64,000 nucleotides of DNA, from assembly GCF_040515995.1 (NCBI RefSeq), contig NZ_CP159485.1:1426001-1490000 (forward strand), given 5' to 3'. Below are positions 43,787 through 52,996 of the stretch, piece after piece. The DNA is from Proteinivorax hydrogeniformans. GTDB taxonomy: Bacteria; Bacillota; Proteinivoracia; Proteinivoracales; Proteinivoracaceae. Position 1 is the first letter of the stretch; each line of letters opens with the position of its first letter. Under the pieces are notes generated by a model. It saw only the letters and a program-made list of their open reading frames with translations, made no database searches and was not told where the DNA came from. The translations under genes and the position numbers were made by a program.

Positions 43787-44929
43787 TCACCCCTTTATTA
43801 TTCCCAAGGTACATTCCCTTGCCCAACTATCTACCTCCAAAACTTCGTTTAAAGAGGGAGCGTAAATAGTTTTATGCTTAGAAAGAACTGTTCCTATAAT
43901 CTTAGATATGTCTGTAAAAGAAATTTTACCACTTAAAAAAGATTCAACACAAACTTCATTTGCTGCATTTAAAACTGCTGGGTTACTTCCCCCTGTTTTA
44001 ATAGCATCTATACATAAGGATAAACCATCGAATGTTTCATAGTCTGGTCTCTCAAAAGTTAAACTTTGAGAAAATAAATCTAATCGTTTAAAGTTATTTT
44101 TAAACCTTGATGGATATGAAAAAGCATAGCTGATAGCCATCCTCATATCAGAAGGACCCATCTGAGCAATTATATTTCCATCAGAAAACTCTACTGCGGA
44201 ATGAATTATACTCTGCGGATGAACTACAACTTCAATTTTATTTAAGTCTATGTCAAATAACCACTTAGCTTCTATTACTTCTAACCCTTTATTTATCAAG
44301 GTAGCAGAGTCAATCGATATCTTATTTCCCATGCTCCAATTAGGGTGCTTTAAAGCGTCTTTTGGCGTTATTGTAGCGAGATCTTCTTTAGTTTTACCCC
44401 GAAATGGTCCTCCGGAGGCTGTTAAATATATTTTTTCTACAGAATCAATTTCATTATTCCCAATTGCCTGAAATATCGCCGAATGTTCACTATCGACAGG
44501 AAGAATTACGTTATCTGTTTGTTTTGCCAACTCCATAATTAAATGACCTGCTGTTACTAAAGTTTCTTTGTTAGCTAATGCCACTTTTTTATTAGCTTTT
44601 ACAGCACTATAAGTAGGAATTAAGCCGGCAGTTCCAACAATTGCTGATAGCACAGTATCAACATCTTCGCATGATGCAGCATAAACAACTCCTGATTCCC
44701 CGCCTAAGACTTTAATATCAGTATCAGCGAGGCGATGTTTTAGCTCTAGTGCACTTTTCTCATCGTAAATGCCCACAACCTTAGGTTTAAACTTTCGAGC
44801 TTGCTCTTCGACCAAGGCAATATTTCTATTAGCAACTAAACTGTAAACAGATAAGTGCTTTGCTTTTTCTATTACTTCTAGTGCCTGTTTCCCCACTGAG
44901 CCAGTGGAGCCAAGTATCGCTATATTCAT
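43787..44929 (-). CDS. dxr: 1-deoxy-D-xylulose 5-phosphate reductoisomerase
   Basis: 380 residues. MEP-pathway step two, NADPH-dependent. GSTGSVGKQALEVI is the nucleotide-binding start; LPVDSEHSAIFQ and LTASGGPFRG the catalytic and flexible-loop blocks; MGNKISIDSATLINKG follows. SD AAGGTGATG precedes the ATG. Confidence 0.97.
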   Translation of the reverse strand: MNIAILGSTGSVGKQALEVIEKAKHLSVYSLVANRNIALVEEQARKFKPKVVGIYDEKSALELKHRLADTDIKVLGGESGVVYAASCEDVDTVLSAIVGTAGLIPTYSAVKANKKVALANKETLVTAGHLIMELAKQTDNVILPVDSEHSAIFQAIGNNEIDSVEKIYLTASGGPFRGKTKEDLATITPKDALKHPNWSMGNKISIDSATLINKGLEVIEAKWLFDIDLNKIEVVVHPQSIIHSAVEFSDGNIIAQMGPSDMRMAISYAFSYPSRFKNNFKRLDLFSQSLTFERPDYETFDGLSLCIDAIKTGGSNPAVLNAANEVCVESFLSGKISFTDISKIIGTVLSKHKTIYAPSLNEVLEVDSWARECTLGIIKG

Positions 44930-44952
44930 ATTACATCACCTTCAATTTTAAA

Positions 44953-45720
44953 TTATATAAAATAAAGAAAAAGTATGTACCCTAGAGGAACAACAAACAG
45001 TAGGCTATCTATTCTGTCTAATACTCCCCCATGCCCTGGCAAAATATTACCAGAGTCTTTTATGTTACATTTTCTCTTAATTGCTGACTCAAACAAGTCA
45101 CCGGTTTGGGCAAGGACACTACCTAAAAAAGCGAGAATAAAAGCTTCGTGAAAATCTAAAATATCCAACTGATAATTCAAAGTTAGCACCACTAGCGTGC
45201 AAAGTGCTAACCCACCTAAAGCACCTTCGATAGTTTTTTTAGGAGAAATCGAAGGAATTAATTTGTTTTTCCCTAATGTTAAACCTACAAAGTATGCCCC
45301 TGTGTCTGTTACCCATGGTATCAATAGTATTATTAGCACATATAAAAAACCTTGGGACTGGTTTCTAACTATCCCTAACATCCATAAAGGCAGGTATATA
45401 TACGGAATTGCCATAATTAAGTAAGAAAGCGTCTTGATTTTTTCCGTTTCAAAGTTGACAACCAGTAAGTATATCCCCACTAGCATGAAAAAAATGGTAA
45501 AAGCTACATATAAAGGGGTAGCGGTGAAAAAGGTTATAGCTCCGAAAATTGTTAGAGGAATAAGAACCGTGGTGGTTGCTAGCTTTAACATTTTAGCATA
45601 CTCGTTAGTTGCTATTACAGCAGCGGTTAAAAGTAATAAATTTAATAAAATACCGCCATACCATACTAATAGTAAAAGCAAAGGGATACCAATTACTGCT
45701 GTACATATTCTTTTGCCCAT
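44953..45720 (-). CDS. cdsA: Phosphatidate cytidylyltransferase
   Basis: About 255 residues with about seven membrane segments. Makes CDP-diacylglycerol, the substrate of PgsA encoded elsewhere in the window. The C-terminal signature GDLFESAIKRKCNIKDSG...LPGHGGVLDRID is complete. The ATG at 45720 overlaps the uppS stop (TGATG); a GTG one codon earlier is less likely. Confidence 0.95.
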   Translation of the reverse strand: MGKRICTAVIGIPLLLLLVWYGGILLNLLLLTAAVIATNEYAKMLKLATTTVLIPLTIFGAITFFTATPLYVAFTIFFMLVGIYLLVVNFETEKIKTLSYLIMAIPYIYLPLWMLGIVRNQSQGFLYVLIILLIPWVTDTGAYFVGLTLGKNKLIPSISPKKTIEGALGGLALCTLVVLTLNYQLDILDFHEAFILAFLGSVLAQTGDLFESAIKRKCNIKDSGNILPGHGGVLDRIDSLLFVVPLGYILFLYFI

Positions 45721-46463
45721 CACTTCTTCCTCCCAAATATGCCGCCATACCTTCGATTTCTCTTTTGGTAAGTTTCGATAGCTTTTAAGTATTCTTTTTC
45801 ACCAAAGTCTGGCCAAAGAGTTTCACAAAAATATAATTCACTATAGGCAATTTGCCAAAGTAAATAATTGCTTACCCTGGTTTCGCCACCAGGTCTGATT
45901 AGCAAATCAGGATCTTTTATTTTTGCCGTTTCTAAATATGTAGAAAAGCTTTGTTCATTTAAAGCTTCTAAATCAATTTTTCCCTCTTTAAACTCTAAGG
46001 CGATATTTTTAGTAGCCTCGATTATCTCATTTCTGCCACCATAATTTATAGCAAATATCACATTCAAACCTGTGTTGTTAGAAGTTTTGTCTTTAGCTCT
46101 ATTTATTGCATCTTGAGTTTGTCTTGGTAATCTCGCCACATCCCCTATAGTGGTTATTTTGATGTTATTTTCATGAATTTCTTTTAGTTCTTCACCTAAA
46201 AACTCCACCGGTAGTTTCATCAAATAGTTAACTTCTTTTTCAGGTCTTTTCCAGTTTTCCGTTGAAAAGGCATATAATATTAAGTTTTTTACACCAATTT
46301 CGCCACTGACTTCGGTGATTTTCTTTAACGAATCTACCCCCCGCCTGTGACCCATTACTCTTGGCAAGCCTCTTTTTTTCGCCCATCTACCGTTACCATC
46401 CATTATTATAGCTACGGTTTCTGGCACATTTTTTGTATCGACTTTGTTGTTCATAAATGACAA
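45720..46463 (-). CDS. uppS: Isoprenyl transferase (undecaprenyl diphosphate synthase)
   Basis: About 247 residues. AIIMDGNGRWAKKRGLPRVMGH carries the catalytic Asp and the substrate-binding Arg/His; LYAFSTENWKRP and DLLIRPGGETRVSNYLLWQ complete the cis-prenyltransferase pattern. Makes the C55 lipid carrier, later recycled by UppP. Start taken at TTG 46463 because GGGGGG lies 7 bases upstream; an ATG three codons later has the SD too far away (16 bases). Confidence 0.95.
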   Translation of the reverse strand: MSFMNNKVDTKNVPETVAIIMDGNGRWAKKRGLPRVMGHRRGVDSLKKITEVSGEIGVKNLILYAFSTENWKRPEKEVNYLMKLPVEFLGEELKEIHENNIKITTIGDVARLPRQTQDAINRAKDKTSNNTGLNVIFAINYGGRNEIIEATKNIALEFKEGKIDLEALNEQSFSTYLETAKIKDPDLLIRPGGETRVSNYLLWQIAYSELYFCETLWPDFGEKEYLKAIETYQKRNRRYGGIFGRKK

Positions 46464-46564
46464 TTTTATTCCCCCCAAACTTAGTTCAGCCGGCAAAGAT
46501 AGTGAATTTTCAATTAGCGCAGGATTGTTTTTCCCTCAGTAATTGTTGCTAAATTAGATAAATT

Positions 46565-46593
46565 AACCCTCCCTTATTAATAAAGGGAGGGTT
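46565..46593 (-). terminator. Hairpin after the small gene downstream of frr
   Basis: AACCCTCCCTT (46565-46575) pairs with AAGGGAGGGTT (46583-46593). The minus-strand tail TAATTTATC is only moderately T-rich, while the plus-strand side ends in TTTTT. Since all genes run on the minus strand it most likely ends the pyrH-frr transcript. Confidence 0.65.
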
Positions 46594-46596
46594 TTT

Positions 46597-46773
46597 CTAT
46601 CTTTGTTTTACTATATAAAGCAATAATTTATTGTTTCGCCTTATTTGCTTTACTACCCGCCACTTAAAAGGGTCAGCTTCTTGTTCATCTTCTAAGTTAA
46701 TTAGCTCATATTCTATTTCTTTATGGACTAAAACCTTTGTTGCTTCCTGAAGGTTTAAAGCAAGTAAATTCAA
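46597..46773 (-). CDS. Tiny protein of unknown function between frr and uppS
   Basis: 58 codons from TTG 46773 to TAG 46597. GAGGTG lies 7 bases before the start and 5 bases separate it from the frr stop. The product begins MNLLALNLQEATKVLVHKE, continues with an acidic part (LINLEDEQEADPFKW) and ends basic (QIRRNNKLLLYIVKQR). Not recognised. The pattern of an N-terminal helix followed by strand-like segments suggests a small soluble fold (inference). Confidence 0.6.
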   Translation of the reverse strand: MNLLALNLQEATKVLVHKEIEYELINLEDEQEADPFKWRVVKQIRRNNKLLLYIVKQR

Positions 46774-46777
46774 TAAA

Positions 46778-47335
46778 TTACACCTCTAATATTTCTTCTT
46801 CTTTATTTTGTATAATTCTGTCAGCTTCTTTTATAAACTGGTCTGTGATCTTTTGGATTTCTTCCTGAGCTTTTCTGCTTTCATCTTCTGATATTTCATT
46901 ATCTTTTTCTAGAGATTTCACCATCTCGTTACCGTCTCTGCGTACATTTCTAATAGCTACTTTTCCGTCTTCACCCTTTTGTTTAACATAGCGTACTAAC
47001 TCTGATCTTCTTTCTTGGGTTAGAGCCGGTATTGCCAGCCTAATTACTGAGCCATCGTTACTAGGTGTTAAACCAAGGTCTGATTTTAAAATTGCTTTTT
47101 CTACTTCAGGAATAACTGTCTTATCCCATGGTTGAACTACTAACAATCTTGGTTCTGGAGTTGAAATGTTTGCTAGCTGGTTTAATGGCGTTTGAGCACC
47201 ATAGTAATCTACTACTATTCGGTCAAGTAAGCTAGGCGTTGCTCGTCCAGCCCTTACTGAGTTTAACTCTGTTTGTAAAGATTCTACAGCCTTTTTCATT
47301 CTAGTCTTTAAGTCGGAATAAATATCGTTAACCAT
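46778..47335 (-). CDS. frr: Ribosome recycling factor
   Basis: 185 residues, standard size. Splits post-termination ribosomes with [28 protein letters not shown]-type block near residue 22 and [28 protein letters not shown] in the second helix bundle region are diagnostic. The start overlaps the pyrH stop by 8 bases. Confidence 0.97.
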   Translation of the reverse strand: MVNDIYSDLKTRMKKAVESLQTELNSVRAGRATPSLLDRIVVDYYGAQTPLNQLANISTPEPRLLVVQPWDKTVIPEVEKAILKSDLGLTPSNDGSVIRLAIPALTQERRSELVRYVKQKGEDGKVAIRNVRRDGNEMVKSLEKDNEISEDESRKAQEEIQKITDQFIKEADRIIQNKEEEILEV

Positions 47336-48053
47336 TATTCTCCCCCTTTACTATTGTACCTATTTTTTCTCCCATTACTGCCTTTTTGATATTGCCTTCT
47401 TTGTTTAACGCAAAGACAATAAGGGGAATATTATTATCCATACAAAGTGATGATGCAGTGGAGTCCATAACTCCAAGGTTTTTATTTAATACATCAATAT
47501 AAGTCAATTCTTCAAACTTCTTAGCATCTGCATTTTTAAGTGGATCGCTGTCATATACGCCATCCACTTTACCCTTAGCTAGAAGTATTGTTTCAGCGCC
47601 AATTTCTGCAGCTCTTAATGCAGCTGTCGTATCGGTAGAGAAGTAAGGATTTCCAGTGCCAGCTGCAAAAATAACAACTCGTCCCTTAGCTAAATGGTTA
47701 ATAGCTCTTCTTCTTATGTATGGTTCCGCTATTTGTCTCATTTCTATAGCAGTTTGTACTCTGGTTACTACACCAATAGATTCTAAGGCATCTTGTAAAG
47801 CCAAACTGTTAATGGTAGTTGCCAACATACCCATATAGTCTGCAGTTGCTCGTTCCATTCCTTTATGGCTTGCAGTGGCACCTCGCCATATGTTGCCACC
47901 GCCAACAACTATAGCTACCTCAGTGCCTATTTCTTTTACTTCCTTGATTTGAGTTGCTATTGATTTTAAAACTGAGCTATCTATGTTAGAGCCTTCTTGT
48001 CCAGCAAGGGCTTCACCACTTAGTTTTAAAATTATACGATTAAACTTAGGCAT
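47328..48053 (-). CDS. pyrH: UMP kinase
   Basis: 241 residues, amino-acid-kinase fold. [13 protein letters not shown] at the start, [24 protein letters not shown], and [20 protein letters not shown] are the PyrH blocks. Converts UMP to UDP. First gene of the pyrH-frr unit behind the tsf terminator; SD GGGGGATA precedes the ATG. No clear promoter seen in the 50 bases after the terminator. Confidence 0.97.
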   Translation of the reverse strand: MPKFNRIILKLSGEALAGQEGSNIDSSVLKSIATQIKEVKEIGTEVAIVVGGGNIWRGATASHKGMERATADYMGMLATTINSLALQDALESIGVVTRVQTAIEMRQIAEPYIRRRAINHLAKGRVVIFAAGTGNPYFSTDTTAALRAAEIGAETILLAKGKVDGVYDSDPLKNADAKKFEELTYIDVLNKNLGVMDSTASSLCMDNNIPLIVFALNKEGNIKKAVMGEKIGTIVKGENNG

Positions 48054-48111
48054 TTAAAAAATATCCCCCTTTTTGTTTCTAGATACTTGTTTGAAATTCC
48101 TTTATTTTTTT

Positions 48112-48141
48112 AAAAAAGAGCACTAAGGGGTGCTCTTTTTT
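48112..48141 (-). terminator. Terminator of rpsB-tsf
   Basis: A 12-bp perfect stem AAAAAAGAGCAC/GTGCTCTTTTTT (48112-48123, 48130-48141) around a 6-base loop, with the T-run on the minus strand. Confidence 0.93.
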
Positions 48142-48158
48142 AAAAAAATGTATTTAAA

Positions 48159-48806
48159 TTAAACTTGAGCTGCTTTTTTTACTTCTTCTACAAAATCTTC
48201 TTCTTTTTTGTCTAAGCCTTCTCCAACTTCATATCTTACAAAACGGCGGATAGAAATATTCTCACCAATTTTAGCGATCTTCTCGGTCAATAACTCCTGA
48301 ACAGTTTTGTCACCATCTTTAACAAACTCCTGTTCAAGTAGACATACTTCTCCATAATATTTATTTATACGTCCCTCTACCATTTTTTCAACTATATGTT
48401 CAGGCTTGCCCTCATTAAGGGCTTGATTTTTAAGAACTTCTTTTTCTCTCTCTATTTCTTCTTGTGGAACTTCTTCTCTTGAAATATATGAAGGGTTTGC
48501 AGCTGCTATTTGCATTGCAATATCATTCACAAATTGTTTAAACTCATCATTTTTTGCAACAAAGTCAGTTTCAGCATTTACTTCTACTAAAACACCGATT
48601 CGTCCATCTCCATGTATGTATGCCTCAACAACACCTTCAGCAGCCACTCTTCCAGATTTTTTAGCAGCAGCAGAAAGTCCCTTTTCTCTTAGGTAATCAA
48701 CAGCCTTTTCCATATCTCCCTCAGTTTTAGTAAGGGCTTTTTTACAGTCCATCATTCCAGCACCAGTTTTTTCTCTTAGCTCTTTAACATGTTTTGCAGA
48801 AATCAT
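48159..48806 (-). CDS. tsf: Elongation factor Ts
   Basis: 215 residues, the short clostridial form. [16 protein letters not shown] with the conserved TDFVAKN later (about 78-84) identify EF-Ts, the guanine nucleotide exchange factor of EF-Tu. The UBA-like N-terminal domain covers about 1-52. SD GGGAGG precedes the ATG. Confidence 0.98.
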   Translation of the reverse strand: MISAKHVKELREKTGAGMMDCKKALTKTEGDMEKAVDYLREKGLSAAAKKSGRVAAEGVVEAYIHGDGRIGVLVEVNAETDFVAKNDEFKQFVNDIAMQIAAANPSYISREEVPQEEIEREKEVLKNQALNEGKPEHIVEKMVEGRINKYYGEVCLLEQEFVKDGDKTVQELLTEKIAKIGENISIRRFVRYEVGEGLDKKEEDFVEEVKKAAQV

Positions 48807-48844
48807 ATCTTAAATCCTCCCTTATAGTAATTATCTAGGTTTTA

Positions 48845-48893
48845 AAAAAAGGTAAGGGCCACAAATAACTACCCGTGGCATCTCCTTACCTTA
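48845..48893 (-). terminator. Hairpin between rpsB and tsf
   Basis: AAGGTAAGG...GCCAC pairs with GTGGC..CTTACCTT (48893-48850 on the minus strand), interrupted by a small bulge, and is followed by TTTTTTTAAAA. Probably a partial terminator that lowers tsf relative to rpsB. Confidence 0.75.
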
Positions 48894-48899
48894 AGCTTA

Positions 48900-49592
48900 T
48901 TATTCTTGTTCCCCTTGTCTTCCTTCTATAACTGCATCAGCAATTTTAGTTGTAATAAGGGTAACTGCACGGATAGCATCGTCGTTACCTGGAATCACGT
49001 AATCAATTTCATCAGGATCACAGTTTGTATCCACAATAGAGATTACCGGAATGTCCAAGTTGCGGGCTTCAGCGATAGCTATTCTTTCTTTTCTTGGGTC
49101 TACTACAAAGATTGCATCAGGAGCTTTTTTCATTTCTTTGATTCCACCAAGGTTTCTCTCTAGCTTATCTCTCTCTTTTTTAAGGTTAATAACTTCTTTT
49201 TTAGGAAGTACATCGAATGTTCCATCTTCTTCCATTTTTTCTAGTTCTTTTAACCTATCGATTCTTTTGCTTATTGTGTCAAAGTTAGTTAACATTCCAC
49301 CTAACCATCTTTGACTTACAAAATACATGCCTGCTCTTTTAGCTTGCTCTTCAACAGCCTCCTGAGCTTGCTTTTTAGTACCGACAAAAAGTACAGTACC
49401 TCCATTTGCTGCTACATCTTTTACATAGTTATAAGCAGCCTCCATTTTTGTAACTGTCTTTTGTAGATCAATTACATAAATACCATTTCTTTCTGTGAAA
49501 ATGTACTCCGCCATCTTAGGGTTCCAACGACGGGTTTGGTGTCCAAAGTGTACACCTGCCTCTAAAAGTTGTTTCATTGAAATAATTGCCAT
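48900..49592 (-). CDS. rpsB: 30S ribosomal protein S2
   Basis: 230 residues. [22 protein letters not shown] near the start (quoted block 6-27 in part), [23 protein letters not shown] and [19 protein letters not shown] are the S2 family blocks. Its own promoter and a folded leader precede it; SD AAGGAGG is strong. Confidence 0.98.
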   Translation of the reverse strand: MAIISMKQLLEAGVHFGHQTRRWNPKMAEYIFTERNGIYVIDLQKTVTKMEAAYNYVKDVAANGGTVLFVGTKKQAQEAVEEQAKRAGMYFVSQRWLGGMLTNFDTISKRIDRLKELEKMEEDGTFDVLPKKEVINLKKERDKLERNLGGIKEMKKAPDAIFVVDPRKERIAIAEARNLDIPVISIVDTNCDPDEIDYVIPGNDDAIRAVTLITTKIADAVIEGRQGEQE

Positions 49593-49599
49593 TATAACT

Positions 49600-49685
49600 T
49601 CCTCCTTCCTGGTTTGCCTCCGCTCTTTAAAAGTGATCTAAACCATAAGGTCACCAGTATCACTAACGAGCGTGCGTTTTACAAC
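49600..49685 (-). promoter_or_regulatory. Structured leader of rpsB, possible S2 autoregulation site
   Basis: Between the promoter and the SD the minus strand forms nested stems: GCTC/GAGC (49671-49668, 49625-49622), AGTGAT/ATCACT (49664-49659, 49637-49632), and an inner ACC-TTAT-GGT. Ribosomal protein leaders of this kind often bind the encoded protein. Confidence 0.5.
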
Positions 49686-49691
49686 ATTAGT

Positions 49692-49720
49692 AGTATAACA
49701 TATTCTTCATTTTTATACAA
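49692..49720 (-). promoter_or_regulatory. Sigma-A promoter for rpsB-tsf
   Basis: Minus strand TTGTAT (49720-49715), 17-base spacer, TATACT (49697-49692), 100 bases before the rpsB ATG. Confidence 0.8.
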
Positions 49721-49732
49721 TATAAATTTGTT

Positions 49733-50296
49733 TTAATTAAAATTAAGATTCATTGCAGGAACTACTTCATCATTTTCATTAAATATCACAGTTACCGGGA
49801 TGGTAAAAAAAGACGTTGGTTTTAGCTGTATAATGTTATCATTGAAATGCTCAGTTAGCATTACCTCGGCGGTTGACTCAATATCAGCAGCGATGCTTTG
49901 GGCCAATTCATTTTCATCGATGTTGGCCAACAACTCTAACATTGAGTACTCAACATTTTGTTTAAAGTTTTTTTCCATAGACCCGACCATTTCTTCTGGA
50001 AGAGCAACTTTTAAGTCACCAATTTTTAAAAAAGCATCATTTATCTGACCACTCATGTGTTCATCTATAATACCTGGTATATCGCTTTGTGCTTGTTCTA
50101 AGTGTGTGGGTATCTGTTCTTTTGTTACTTCTGTAACCATCTCATTTACCTGTGGCAAAAGCTTTTCAAGATCAACTCTAACGGAAACCCCTAGACCATA
50201 TGAAAAATATATGTACATAAATAAAGAACATAAAGTCGCTACGATTCCGCAGGCAAACCCTATGCATAAATTTGAAAAACTAATTTTCTTTAACAT
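49733..50296 (-). CDS. Membrane-anchored protein of unknown function, end of flagellar operon
   Basis: About 187 residues, not recognised. One N-terminal membrane segment (about 8-32) and an extracytoplasmic, mostly helical, acidic part with an amphipathic pattern (EMVTEVTKEQIPTHLEQAQ); the last 25 residues look beta-like (SFFTIPVTVIF). Start at ATG 50296 behind GGGGGGAT. It is the last gene before the rpsB promoter and probably belongs to the motility operon. Confidence 0.65.
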   Translation of the reverse strand: MLKKISFSNLCIGFACGIVATLCSLFMYIYFSYGLGVSVRVDLEKLLPQVNEMVTEVTKEQIPTHLEQAQSDIPGIIDEHMSGQINDAFLKIGDLKVALPEEMVGSMEKNFKQNVEYSMLELLANIDENELAQSIAADIESTAEVMLTEHFNDNIIQLKPTSFFTIPVTVIFNENDEVVPAMNLNFN

Positions 50297-50359
50297 ATTT
50301 ATCCCCCCTATCAATTACTATTATAACTTCGAAGGGTAAAAATATGCTTATAAAGAAAA

Positions 50360-50782
50360 TTAGTTTGACAAAATTTCAATTATATCTTTTATTTCCATAG
50401 TCTCTGTCATAAAAAAAGTTCCACGGTGAAGTTTTCTGCTCTTTTCTAAGCCTTGAGCTTCCGTTATAAATTTTTCTTCATCATTAATGATGTTTCGTTC
50501 TTTTAGGATTTGTGCAATTTGCTTTAATGAGCTTCCTTTTGGTATGTCAATTTTGTAATAGATGTCTTCTTCTTGTCTTCTAAAGTCATCTTCGACTTTC
50601 TTTAAAACTTCATCATATATTTCTTGTCTTATTTTTTCATTTTGTTCTTCCCAAATCATACCAAGTGACTTGGCTTGCAAAACAATCGTCTCCTCACTAA
50701 CAAATAGAGGCATAGAACTTAAAGTGAGTACTGTATAAGATAAAAGTAACCCAATTCCAACTCCAATTAGAAGCTTATTCAT
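50360..50782 (-). CDS. Short MltG/YceG-like LysM-type domain protein
   Basis: 140 residues: a membrane segment (about 5-25), a charged helical linker, then IDIPKGSSLKQIAQILKERNII and RGTFFMTETMEIKDIIEILS, which match the N-terminal LysM-like part of MltG. The transglycosylase catalytic domain of MltG is missing altogether, so it cannot act as that enzyme. It overlaps the swrB-like gene by 8 bases. Perhaps it anchors to or senses the cell wall near the flagellum (inference). Confidence 0.65.
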   Translation of the reverse strand: MNKLLIGVGIGLLLSYTVLTLSSMPLFVSEETIVLQAKSLGMIWEEQNEKIRQEIYDEVLKKVEDDFRRQEEDIYYKIDIPKGSSLKQIAQILKERNIINDEEKFITEAQGLEKSRKLHRGTFFMTETMEIKDIIEILSN

Positions 50783-51233
50783 TTATATCATTGCGCTCCT
50801 TTTCTAGTAAGCTAGCAATGATATTTATTTCTCCTACACCTCTACCTAAAATTTCTGCCACCTCATTTGTCGTTTTGCCATTATCTAAAAGTTCTATGAC
50901 TTCACTATGTTTAGACTCTATTTTTCCTATCTTACTTCCTTTTGGAGCTTTAGAAGTCGACTTTAAAGAACGAAGATGTTGACTAAAGGCTGATTCTAAA
51001 TCATCTAAGGCATCTACCTTTTTTTTATTCACTTCACTAAGCGCCTCTTCTTTTCTTTGCTCAAGCTGTAATGCTAAGCTCTCAAATACTCTTTTAAGCT
51101 CATCGACCTCTTGCTGGTTATCGTTTAGATTAAGATGAAACTCATTGTCTGTTTGCCTTTTTCTCACATAGGCGTAGAGTAAGGGTAAGATTATTAGCAC
51201 AAGGGCAAAAAGCAAAATATAATGCTCTGACAT
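50775..51233 (-). CDS. SwrB-like (YlxL) protein, DUF6115-type
   Basis: 152 residues: a membrane anchor (about 4-22), a coiled coil (about 40-95, DELKRVFESLALQLEQRKEEA), and a C-terminal helix-turn-helix-like end (SEVIELLDNGKTTNEVAEILG). This matches the plan of B. subtilis SwrB, which activates the flagellar export gate (FliP) and lies after sigD as well. Sequence similarity is modest, so the functional link is inferred from architecture and place. Confidence 0.68.
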   Translation of the reverse strand: MSEHYILLFALVLIILPLLYAYVRKRQTDNEFHLNLNDNQQEVDELKRVFESLALQLEQRKEEALSEVNKKKVDALDDLESAFSQHLRSLKSTSKAPKGSKIGKIESKHSEVIELLDNGKTTNEVAEILGRGVGEINIIASLLEKERNDINE

Positions 51234-51255
51234 AGTATGTTAACACCTTCTTTTG

Positions 51256-51579
51256 CTATATATTAATATCCACGTATTTCCCTTTGTTAGGGTCTATTGC
51301 AATAGAATCTTGTGATTGCTTTTTTGTCGAATCTTTACTTGTGACATTTTGATTTTTGCTGCTATTCTTTTTATCCTCTTTATCTTTGTGTTTAGCTTTA
51401 ACGGATGGGCCATGCGCATTTTCATTTTTCTGAACTGTTTTTAGCTTCATGTGTGATAGTTGTGTAGTTTGCTGCTGCAATCCCAATTGATTCAACTGCT
51501 CCCCATAATTATTTATAAGCTTTCCTACTTTGCCACTTTTGGGAATTAACACCTGTAGGTCAATAGGTTTAAAACTCAC
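51256..51579 (-). CDS. Small Lys-rich protein of the flagellar operon
   Basis: 107 residues from GTG 51579 behind GGAGG. The start FKPIDLQVLIPKSGKVGKL resembles small conserved proteins found near sigD and fapA in other Clostridia; the rest is low-complexity, rich in Lys, Asn, Ser and Gln, with no membrane segment. Function unknown. Confidence 0.6.
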   Translation of the reverse strand: MSFKPIDLQVLIPKSGKVGKLINNYGEQLNQLGLQQQTTQLSHMKLKTVQKNENAHGPSVKAKHKDKEDKKNSSKNQNVTSKDSTKKQSQDSIAIDPNKGKYVDINI

Positions 51580-51596
51580 AGCTTACCCTCCTATCA

Positions 51597-52973
51597 CTAT
51601 TTTATTGAGACTTCTCCGTCATAGCCTAAGTAAAACGTCGAGCTACTAGTGATGTCAGAAATATTTCTAGATTTGGATCCTATAATTATTTTCACTCCCG
51701 GGAAAACTCTCTCGTTAGCTTCTATAACTCCCTTTGATGCTTTTAGTTTAACGGTCAAATCATTATATTGATCGGTTAAGTCTTCAATTTCACGACGCAG
51801 AAAATTTAAAGTTGAATGAAACTTTTTATATAATTCTTGCTGTTCAGCACTTAATCCTCCAGGCATTTGCTGCTTCGTATTTAACAATTTTAACGCCTGC
51901 TGTGCTTTTTTAGCGCTACTTTTTTTCTCTTGTAGTGAATTTGCCACTTCTGTACATTTTTCCCGCAGCTCTGGATCAACACCGACTTCTAAGGAGGTTC
52001 TAGTCGCTAAATTAGAACCAATTACCTTTGCTGATATTTGCTTTCCAGCCCGTATTAGTCCTCCTACAATAAGGCCTTTTCCTTCTAAAACAGTAACTTT
52101 ATCCTTGGCATAGATTTCGCTATGCATAATAGCATCTTTAACCACTACATTTGTAGATGACACTTTACAATTTTCGATATATCTAGTAGAAACTGTCCCT
52201 TTAGCGTCTATAATTCCTTTGTTACGCCCCTGAATACCGCCACTAACAGTTAGATTTCCGCTACAAATTATTGTTGAACTGTCAACTAATCCATTAATGG
52301 TTACATCTCCTTGGGCCCTTACTTCAAAACCGTCTCTAACACTTCCATTTACAACTACCGTTCCTATGAAATCGATATTGCCAGATGAAAAATCTACATC
52401 TCCGTCAATTTCAAGAAGCTCAAAAACATTGATACTGTCGTTAGCTAATGACAGCTTACCATCAATTTCTGAATATATTCTGGCATCTTCAGGGTTAAAA
52501 TAAATATTTTTCCCGTTTGGGATTTTAGCCTCTTTTCCAGGTGTAGATGGTATTTCTTCTCCAAAAACATTGTATCCAGGTGTCCCTTTAGTCTCAGGAA
52601 CAACTTCCGCTATAGGTGTATTTTTTTCAATGTTTGTAATTAAGTCTAAATTATAATAGTCAGCTGTTCCATCTTCTAACATCACAGGAGTTTTATCTTT
52701 TTTTTCTTCAGTTAGAAACTTTAAGTATCCGTCTTCTCCGTTTTGCGGTGCTTTTCCTTCTGCTATTAAAATTTTTTCTAAACCTGTTGCTGTTAAAACT
52801 TTTTCCTTTGTTTTAACCTCATCAAAGTTATAGGTGATATTTTGAGACTTAACCTCATTCACTATTTCATCTAAATCCTCTTTTGACATATCTATACCAG
52901 GCTTATTTAATTCTATATAAGCTTCTAGCAAATCAGATGAGACAGTAACTTTAAATTTCTGATTTTCATCCAT
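51597..52973 (-). CDS. Flagellar assembly protein A (DUF342)
   Basis: 458 residues. An N-terminal domain, a long right-handed beta-helix (about 170-315; repeats such as GDVDFSSGNIDFIGTVVVNG and VRAQGDVTINGLVDS), then a coiled coil (about 335-410, LRREIEDLTDQYNDLTVKL). This is the DUF342/FapA family, which in some bacteria is tied to flagellar formation. Its place straight after sigD agrees. Confidence 0.87.
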   Translation of the reverse strand: MDENQKFKVTVSSDLLEAYIELNKPGIDMSKEDLDEIVNEVKSQNITYNFDEVKTKEKVLTATGLEKILIAEGKAPQNGEDGYLKFLTEEKKDKTPVMLEDGTADYYNLDLITNIEKNTPIAEVVPETKGTPGYNVFGEEIPSTPGKEAKIPNGKNIYFNPEDARIYSEIDGKLSLANDSINVFELLEIDGDVDFSSGNIDFIGTVVVNGSVRDGFEVRAQGDVTINGLVDSSTIICSGNLTVSGGIQGRNKGIIDAKGTVSTRYIENCKVSSTNVVVKDAIMHSEIYAKDKVTVLEGKGLIVGGLIRAGKQISAKVIGSNLATRTSLEVGVDPELREKCTEVANSLQEKKSSAKKAQQALKLLNTKQQMPGGLSAEQQELYKKFHSTLNFLRREIEDLTDQYNDLTVKLKASKGVIEANERVFPGVKIIIGSKSRNISDITSSSTFYLGYDGEVSIK

Positions 52974-52996
52974 TAAATTCCCTCCCTGTATTGCGA

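Noticed and set aside
46565-46596. Plus-strand terminator because of TTTTT on that side
   Set aside because: No plus-strand gene precedes it, while a minus-strand gene ends at 46597.
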